Shown here piece after piece: positions 8,516 to 13,452 of a DNA stretch of 13,452 nt; the stretch's first letter is position 1; the number at the start of each line of letters is the position of its first letter. The DNA comes from DATFXF01 sp035258565. Lineage in GTDB: Bacteria > Acidobacteriota > Terriglobia > Acidiferrales > UBA7541. Position numbers and translations under genes: made by a program. The DNA lies in the NCBI GenBank assembly GCA_035258565.1, contig DATFXF010000257.1, forward strand, positions 1 through 13,452, given 5' to 3'. Below the pieces are notes generated by a model, which was not told the DNA's origin, made no database searches, and worked only from the letters and a program-made list of their open reading frames with translations.

Positions 8516-10294
8516 TCAATTTGCGGCAGGAATCGAAAGGTGAAACTCTGAGCCTTGGCCGACCTCGCTTTTGACCCAGATGTGCCCGCCGTGCGCTTCG
8601 ACGATGTGGCGTGCGATGGCGAGTCCCAGCCCGGTGCCATCGACCTCGCGCGAGCGCGCCGCGTCTACGCGATAGAAGCGCTCGAAGATCCTCTCCTGGT
8701 CCGCCCGCGGAATCCCGATGCCGGAGTCCGCGACGGTGATGACCACCGTGCCGTCGGCGGCCTGCGCGCGCACGGTGATGCGCCCGCCCGCCGGGGTGTA
8801 TTGCACGGCGTTGTCCAGCAGGTTCTGCACGACCTCCTGCAAGCGGCGCGCGTCGCCGCGCACCGGTGGCAGATCGCGAGGGCATTCCACACGCACCGTT
8901 AATTGCTTCGGTTCGGCCTTGAGCTGCGCTGTCTCGACGCAGGCCCGCAGCAACCCCGCGACGCCGACCGGCTGGAGTTCCAACTCGAGCTTTCCCGCCT
9001 CAATGAGCGAAAGCTTGAGCAGATCGTCCGTCAGTCGAGCGAGGCGCTTGGCCTGGTCGCGGATGATTCCGAGAAAGCGTCCTCGGTTCTCCTGGTCGTC
9101 GAGCGCTCCGGCGAGCAGGGTTTCAGCAAAGCCTTGAATGGCAGTCAACGGGGTCCTCAATTCGTGCGAAACATTGGCCACAAAATCGCGCCGCACGCGC
9201 TCGAGTCGCCTCAGCTCGCTGATGTCGTGCAAGACCAGGACCGCTCCGCTCTGCACCTCGGCGCGCCCCTCGAGGCCACGCAGCGCCTCTACCCGTGCCG
9301 CGGTGACAGCAAAGCTCCGGGGGCGCACCGTGCCCATCACCACCTCGGTGTGGACGGTCTCTTGCCCGGCCAGCACCTGCCCGATTGCGGCCAGCAGTTC
9401 CGATGACCGGATCACTTCCACCGGCCGCCGGCCTTCGCACGCCGCTGCTTCCAGACCGAGAATCTGCGCGAAAGCATGATTGGAGAAGACGATGCGCTCG
9501 TCCGCCCCAATCACGGCCACACCCTCGACCATGCTGCGCAGGATCGCCGAGGAGCGGTTGCGCTCGTCGGTGAGCGAGCGGATGGTCTCCTCAAGCCGCG
9601 CCGCGGTCTCATTGAGCGCACGGGCAAGCCCGGTCAGCTCATCCCCGGTGTGCTCAACCGGCATGGGACGAAAATCGCCACTCGCCACCCGCCGCGAGAA
9701 TGCCTTGAGGCGACGGATGCGCGTCGAAAACGAGCGGGAGATCAGGAGCGTGGCACCGCCGCCGACCGCCAGCAGGATGAGGAATGAAGTGCCCCACATC
9801 TGCCGGCGAAACTCAGCCAGCGCTTCATCCATGTGCGCGAGCGGCAAGGTAAACCGCAGGACCACCGGCTCGCGGCCCGGCGGCTCCTGCCGCAGCGCAA
9901 GATAGACGAGGTCGCGATGGAGGGTTGGGCTGCGACGAACGGCGCGTCCTCCGCCGCTCAAAAACGCCTGCTGGACTTCGGGATCGTGGGCATCGTCCGG
10001 CATCGTTTCTGAGTCGGGTGCCGAATCGGCGAGCACACGACCGTCCGATGCGATTACGGTAATGCGCGCGCCGCCACCAGCCATGACGCTCAGCCAGGCG
10101 TGCAGGGCGGCCGCGTCGTCCACCGGCGGAGGTTGGGCCCGCGCGATTCTGGCTAGGGCTTCGAGCGTTTCGAAGCCGGCGTGCCGGTAATCGTTGCGCA
10201 GGGCCCGCGCGGCGTAAAGGTCTACGCCAAGCAATACCGCCAGGAAGAGGATCAGATTGGCAAGCCCCAGTTTCCAGAACAGCCTAAGATCCAC
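8516..10294 (-). CDS. phoR: PhoR-type sensor histidine kinase
   Basis: This is the membrane sensor kinase of the phosphate-starvation two-component system, 592 aa. In order: TM1 (about 10-28); an extracytoplasmic sensor (about 30-165) with a PDC-like stretch VIASDGRVLADS (80-91); TM2 (169-186); HAMP (about 187-240); a PAS domain (about 250-362) beginning ILRSMVEGVAVIGADERIVF; HisKA with phospho-acceptor H377 in FVANVSHELRTPLT; and HATPase with N-box NLLDNAVQYTPAGG (491-504), G1 VADSGIGIP and G2 DGTGLGLAI. The HisKA segment is characteristic of PhoR. The start is GTG at 10294, with GAGGG five to nine bases upstream and an 11-bp overlap with the end of phoB. The large extracytoplasmic domain differs from E. 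coli PhoR and is more like the Bacillus type, so it may read an external or envelope signal in addition to transporter status. The target regulon presumably includes the phnDCE genes that follow. Confidence 0.93.
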   Translation of the reverse strand: MDLRLFWKLGLANLILFLAVLLGVDLYAARALRNDYRHAGFETLEALARIARAQPPPVDDAAALHAWLSVMAGGGARITVIASDGRVLADSAPDSETMPDDAHDPEVQQAFLSGGGRAVRRSPTLHRDLVYLALRQEPPGREPVVLRFTLPLAHMDEALAEFRRQMWGTSFLILLAVGGGATLLISRSFSTRIRRLKAFSRRVASGDFRPMPVEHTGDELTGLARALNETAARLEETIRSLTDERNRSSAILRSMVEGVAVIGADERIVFSNHAFAQILGLEAAACEGRRPVEVIRSSELLAAIGQVLAGQETVHTEVVMGTVRPRSFAVTAARVEALRGLEGRAEVQSGAVLVLHDISELRRLERVRRDFVANVSHELRTPLTAIQGFAETLLAGALDDQENRGRFLGIIRDQAKRLARLTDDLLKLSLIEAGKLELELQPVGVAGLLRACVETAQLKAEPKQLTVRVECPRDLPPVRGDARRLQEVVQNLLDNAVQYTPAGGRITVRAQAADGTVVITVADSGIGIPRADQERIFERFYRVDAARSREVDGTGLGLAIARHIVEAHGGHIWVKSEVGQGSEFHLSIPAAN

Positions 10295-11006
10295 GGAGCC
10301 CTCGCGCTTGCTCGGGAGCTGCCTCGAACAGGTAGCCAGCCCCGCGTACCGTTTTCAGATGCACCGGATTTTCCGGGTCCGCTTCGACCTTTTCCCGCAG
10401 GCGGCGGACGTACACATCCACGCTGCGCGGCGTGACGAAGCGGTCGCGGCCCCACACGGCGTCGAGCAACTGGTCGCGCGTGAACACCTTGTTCGGCCGG
10501 GAAGCGAAGTAATAAAGCAGGCGGAATTCAAGGGTGCTGAGCGTGAGTGGCTTGCCCCCCCGCGTCACTCGGTACGACGAAGGATCGATCACCAGCCGCC
10601 CCACTTCAATCGCGCCCGCGGGCTCGCCCGCAGGCTCAGAACGCCGCAGCAGTGCCTTCACCCGCGCCACCAACTCGCGCGGGCTAAATGGCTTGGTGAC
10701 GTAGTCGTCGGCGCCCATCTCGAGTCCCACAACACGGTCCGCCTCTTCGCCGCGAGCGGTCAAGATCAGGATGGGCAGGCGGTTCAACGAGGCGTCGCGC
10801 CGGATTTCCTTGCAGATTTCTAGGCCTGAGAGTTTCGGCAACATCAAGTCGAGGAGCAGCAGATCGGGAGGCGACTTTTTTACCGCTGCAAGGCCCGCGG
10901 CACCGTCCCCGGCGGCACTCACCTGGAAGCCTTCGTTGGATAGGTTGTAGCGTACCAGTTCGACGAGGTCGCGGTCGTCTTCAATAATAAGAACGCGTTT
11001 GCTCAT
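10284..11006 (-). CDS. phoB: PhoB-type response regulator (OmpR/PhoB family)
   Basis: This 240-aa DNA-binding response regulator partners the PhoR kinase encoded next to it. The receiver domain (1-121) has acidic residues E9, D10 and D11, phospho-acceptor D53 in LLLDLMLP, switch T83 in ILTARGE and K105 in TKPFSPREL. The winged-helix effector domain (about 131-228) shows TLSTLEFRLLYYFASRP, the recognition-helix region RSVDVYVRRLREKVE, and the terminal TVRGAGYLF wing. The frame is open further upstream to 11261, but the ATG at 11006 begins with the standard MSKRVLIIEDD and has AAGGG eight bases upstream, so it is preferred. Phosphorylated PhoB should bind Pho-box direct repeats; none with a good match was found by eye in the 435-bp upstream region. 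It is the first gene of the phoB-phoR-phnD-phnC-phnE unit, suggesting autoregulation of the whole set. Confidence 0.93.
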   Translation of the reverse strand: MSKRVLIIEDDRDLVELVRYNLSNEGFQVSAAGDGAAGLAAVKKSPPDLLLLDLMLPKLSGLEICKEIRRDASLNRLPILILTARGEEADRVVGLEMGADDYVTKPFSPRELVARVKALLRRSEPAGEPAGAIEVGRLVIDPSSYRVTRGGKPLTLSTLEFRLLYYFASRPNKVFTRDQLLDAVWGRDRFVTPRSVDVYVRRLREKVEADPENPVHLKTVRGAGYLFEAAPEQARGLRGS

Positions 11007-11155
11007 CCTTTTTCGCCCTTGCGCCACCCTCCTCCGTACAACTTCTATCTTACCCGGATTCTGAGAAAAGCAGATACAACTGCCTTTCACGTTCCGGATT
11101 GGGACTATGTCGTCAAGTTGGACTGGCTCGCTGACAAGAACACGACAATGGCCTT

Positions 11156-11252
11156 GCGTTACCAGTGCAGCTGGCAGATTTGCCAGTCGCCGCGAATCAT
11201 CTTCGGCGACAACTTCGGGATGGGAAAACTTCCTGCGGGGAGTGGTAACCGC
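11156..11252. other. Candidate branched RNA or regulatory fold (nested inverted repeats)
   Basis: A 7-bp perfect closing pair, GTTACCA at 11158-11164 and TGGTAAC at 11243-11249, extends by three more pairs across a one-base bulge. It encloses three smaller hairpins: CTGGCA/TGCCAG at 11171-11186 with a 4-nt loop; GTCGCCG/CGGCGAC at 11186-11210 with an 11-nt loop; and GGAA/TTCC at 11223-11233 with a 3-nt loop. The layout is cloverleaf-like, but there is no T-loop, anticodon arm or 3' CCA, so it is not a tRNA. It matches no riboswitch I recognise. It could be a leader of the phoB transcript (- strand), a small RNA, or chance. Confidence 0.25.
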
Positions 11253-11289
11253 ATTCACCAATGGCTTCGGGCCTAAAATAGAAACCCGG

Positions 11290-11318
11290 TTGACACCCCT
11301 TCCCTAGGGTGCTAGCTT
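11290..11318 (+). promoter_or_regulatory. Sigma70-like promoter of the receptor gene
   Basis: A perfect -35 hexamer TTGACA (11290-11295) is followed after 17 bp by TAGCTT (11313-11318), a 3/6 match to the -10 consensus. The spacing is optimal. Transcription would start near 11325 and give a leader of roughly 115 nt before the receptor ATG at 11442. The spacer carries the palindrome CCCTAGGG. Judged from sequence alone. Confidence 0.45.
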
Positions 11319-11441
11319 GCACCCACCTACAGGGGTCACCGTGTGAAGTGGGGTGAATCCGGATAGCCGTATAGGATGTGCTGCTTTGTGGAGCGGCTCT
11401 CATTGAACTCCGCCCCCTGGCCTCTTTTCTTGGGGGAGAAG

Positions 11442-13452
11442 ATGAAGACAACGAAAAGTTTTGCCGCGCTTGTGTTGGTATGTTTGCTGGCGTGTTTTGC
11501 ATCAGCCGCCCGGGCGCAGGAAGTGACCGGCTCGATCTCGGGTACTGTAAAGGACCCGCAGGGCGCGGTTGTGCCGAGCGCAACCGTCACAATTACAAAC
11601 ACGGACAACAATGTGATCGTCCGAACTGTAACGACGGGAGCAAGTGGGGATTTTTCGGCCCCGCTGCTGCCCATCGGCCATTATTCGTTGGCAGTTGAGG
11701 CGCCCGGGTTCCAGAAATTGCTTCAGACGGGTATCGTGCTGAACGTCAATGACAAGCTCACGTTCTTCCTGTCCTTGAAAGTAGGATCGGCGCAAGAGAC
11801 GGTGACGGTTGAAGCTGCGAGCATCCAGGTGGAGACGCAGACGTCGCAGGCCGCCGGCGTGATCAATGGCACCCAGGTGCGCGAACTGGCGCTGAATGGC
11901 CGCAACTGGGAGCAGCTGGTCGCTCTGACTCCGGGCGTCTCCGATGCCGGCAATTCAGACGTGCTTTACGTCGGCGCCTTCGCCCCCCAAGGAACCAACC
12001 TGGTTACATTTGCCATGAACGGCGGCCGCCGCGAGCAGAACAATTACATGGTGGATGGCGCCGATAACGTCGACCGTGGCTCCAATCTCACCTTGCTGGC
12101 TTTCCCCAGCGTGGACTCAATTGCCGAGTTCAAGGTGATCCGCGGCCAGTACGATCCAGAATACGGTCGAGCCGCCAGCGGCCAAGTCAACGTGGTTACG
12201 CGCTCAGGCACGAGTTCGCTACACGGCGGCGTTTATGAGTTCTGGCGCAACGACGCGCTCAATGCCAGACCTTTTGCCAACAAGTACCCGGTGGTCGCAC
12301 CGCACATTCCTTACCTGCGCTATCACGACTTCGGCGGCACCATTGGCGGCCCGGTCTGGATTCCCAAGGTTTACGAACAGACGAACAAGACCTTCTTCTT
12401 TTTCTCGGAAGAGGCTCGCCGCAACATCACCTATAGCACCCCAATCGGCGAACTTCCCACCGCCGGGATGCTGAACGGCAATTTTGCCCGTCCCGTATGC
12501 GTGGCCTTCGATGTCGCCAACAACTGCACCCGGACGGCGACCTCCATTCCCGTTCCGTCGTTCGATCCCATCGCCGCGGCTTACCTTAAGGACGTGTTTT
12601 CCAAGTATCCGCTTCCGAACGCACCCACCCCCGGCGACCCTTTCGGGCACTCGGCGACACTCCGAAACATCTTCAATTTCCGTGAAGAGATCATCAGAAT
12701 CGACCACATCGTCAGCAACAAGCTGACACTTTCCGGCAAGATCCTGCGAGATACCATCCCCACGCTGGAGCCGGGCGCATTATTCTCGAACGGCCCGATC
12801 GTCCAGGGCATCGGGACGACTTCGACAGACTCGCCGGGTCACAACTACACCGTTCGCGCTACCATCGCGATCAGCCCGACTTTTCTAGTCGAACCAGGCT
12901 ATGCCTACTCCTACGGCGCGATCGTCAGCCAGCCGATTGGCGTTATGGCCGTTGCGAATTCGCCAGATGTCGCGAATGCGTTGAAGCTGCCGTTCACCTC
13001 AACCCTGGCCCGCATTCCTAACCTCACCTTCCAAGGCGCCACGCCCAGCATCGGGTTCACTAGCGGCCCCGGCAGCTTCGGACCCTATGGCGATTTCAAC
13101 CGTAACCACACTGCATTCGGAAACGTCACGAAAATTATCGGCGGTCACATCATCAAGTTCGGCGCCACGTACTATCACTACAATAAGGAAGAGAACGCCG
13201 GCGGCGGCAATGCGGGATTGTTTGAGTTTAAGAACAACGGACGCCCGTCAGGTGGCTTCGACTTTGAGCAGTCCTGGGCCAACTTCCTGCAGGGCCGTGT
13301 GGATACATTCTCGCAGACTTCCGTCGACCTTGTCGCCAACATCAAGGACAACCAGTTCGAGTACTATGCTCAGGACACTTGGCGAATAAAGCCGAACTTC
13401 ACGTTCATCTATGGCGTCCGTCACTCCTTCTTCCGCCAGCCCACGGATGCCA
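11442..13452 (+). CDS. TonB-dependent receptor-like outer-membrane protein with carboxypeptidase-regulatory-like domain (3' end outside window)
   Basis: The first 670 residues of a large outer-membrane protein are present; the frame is still open at the window edge. A signal peptide (1-25, with hydrophobic core AALVLVCLLACFA) ends in ARA|QE. Next comes a carboxypeptidase-regulatory-like Ig-fold domain (about 29-110) beginning GSISGTVKDPQGAVVPSATV. It is followed by a plug-like region with NGRNWEQLVALTPGV, FAMNGGRREQNNYMVDGADN and YGRAASGQVNVVTRSGTSSL, and then the start of the beta-barrel (GGVYEFWRND, GGTIGGPV, IIKFGATYYHYNKEE). This Oar-like architecture is very common in Acidobacteriota, where relatives usually run to about 1000-1200 aa. 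The substrate is unknown; family members are proposed to take up oligosaccharides or other large ligands. No TonB box is obvious. The start is supported by GGGGGAG at 11432-11438 and by the signal peptide. Divergence from phoB raises, but does not show, Pho control. Confidence 0.88.
   Translation, partial: MKTTKSFAALVLVCLLACFASAARAQEVTGSISGTVKDPQGAVVPSATVTITNTDNNVIVRTVTTGASGDFSAPLLPIGHYSLAVEAPGFQKLLQTGIVLNVNDKLTFFLSLKVGSAQETVTVEAASIQVETQTSQAAGVINGTQVRELALNGRNWEQLVALTPGVSDAGNSDVLYVGAFAPQGTNLVTFAMNGGRREQNNYMVDGADNVDRGSNLTLLAFPSVDSIAEFKVIRGQYDPEYGRAASGQVNVVTRSGTSSLHGGVYEFWRNDALNARPFANKYPVVAPHIPYLRYHDFGGTIGGPVWIPKVYEQTNKTFFFFSEEARRNITYSTPIGELPTAGMLNGNFARPVCVAFDVANNCTRTATSIPVPSFDPIAAAYLKDVFSKYPLPNAPTPGDPFGHSATLRNIFNFREEIIRIDHIVSNKLTLSGKILRDTIPTLEPGALFSNGPIVQGIGTTSTDSPGHNYTVRATIAISPTFLVEPGYAYSYGAIVSQPIGVMAVANSPDVANALKLPFTSTLARIPNLTFQGATPSIGFTSGPGSFGPYGDFNRNHTAFGNVTKIIGGHIIKFGATYYHYNKEENAGGGNAGLFEFKNNGRPSGGFDFEQSWANFLQGRVDTFSQTSVDLVANIKDNQFEYYAQDTWRIKPNFTFIYGVRHSFFRQPTDA

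Larger units (their letters stand above)
11007..11441. other. Divergent intergenic region between phoB and the receptor gene
   Basis: No protein gene is supported in these 435 bases; the short open frames in both directions have no recognisable features. The region must hold the promoters of both the Pho/Phn operon (- strand) and the TonB-type receptor (+ strand). It contains nested inverted repeats at 11156-11252 and a TTGACA promoter at 11290 (both listed separately). CCGGATT occurs twice on the + strand, at 11054-11060 and 11094-11100 (40 bp start to start), and an 8-bp palindrome ATCCGGAT lies at 11357-11364. A GGGGGAG ribosome site sits at 11432-11438 for the receptor. No clear phoB promoter or Pho box was recognised. 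Confidence 0.6.

Noticed and set aside
8448..8885. Extension of the phnD frame back into phoR
   Set aside because: The extra residues are an out-of-frame reading of the HATPase end of phoR. The lipoprotein signal begins after 8447.
11156..11252. tRNA gene suggested by the 7-bp closing stem and about 97-nt length
   Set aside because: There is no GTTCGA-type T-loop, no anticodon stem-loop of 5+7, and no CCA or matching discriminator at the 3' side.
11007..11261. Extension of the phoB frame upstream
   Set aside because: The sequence before MSKRVLIIEDD has no receiver-domain character, and the family starts at this methionine.
11019..11276. 85-codon + strand open frame in the divergent region
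   Set aside because: No ribosome site and no recognisable protein features. It covers the inverted-repeat cluster.

Overview
The window looks like chromosomal DNA of an Acidobacteriota bacterium or a close relative. It is GC-rich and compact. The partial gene at the right end encodes an outer-membrane protein with a signal peptide, an N-terminal carboxypeptidase-regulatory-like domain, a plug domain and a beta-barrel, an architecture strongly expanded in that phylum. The assignment rests on this architecture and general composition. No rRNA or marker gene is present.

Left block, + strand (240-2775): three genes joined by two ATGA start/stop overlaps. They encode a CDP-alcohol phosphatidyltransferase, a HAD-IB phosphatase of the PgpC-like type, and a multi-pass PAP2-superfamily protein with AUR1-like active-site spacing. 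Together they read as a membrane-lipid head-group module: head-group phosphate transfer to CDP-diacylglycerol, removal of the terminal phosphate, and a third membrane enzyme that removes or transfers a phospho-head-group. The product may be phosphatidylglycerol or an inositol-type lipid.

Middle, - strand: an amidase-signature enzyme (2793-4172) converges on the lipid module with only 17 bp between them. Upstream of it is a 283-bp gap and then a small STAS-domain (anti-anti-sigma-like) protein (4456-4806).

Pho/Phn operon, - strand (4965-11006), in transcription order: phoB, phoR, phnD (a lipoprotein binding protein), phnC (the ATPase) and a fused double-length phnE permease. Most junctions overlap (11 bp, then a 68-bp gap, then 4 bp, then 41 bp), so this is almost certainly one transcription unit coupling phosphate-starvation signalling to a phosphonate/phosphite/phosphate importer. 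No C-P lyase or other phosphonate-degrading gene is visible.

Right end: a 435-bp divergent intergenic region (11007-11441) contains a sigma70-like promoter for the receptor gene and a nested set of inverted repeats that could fold as a branched RNA. The receptor gene runs off the window. No tRNA, rRNA, CRISPR array, insertion sequence or phage gene was seen.
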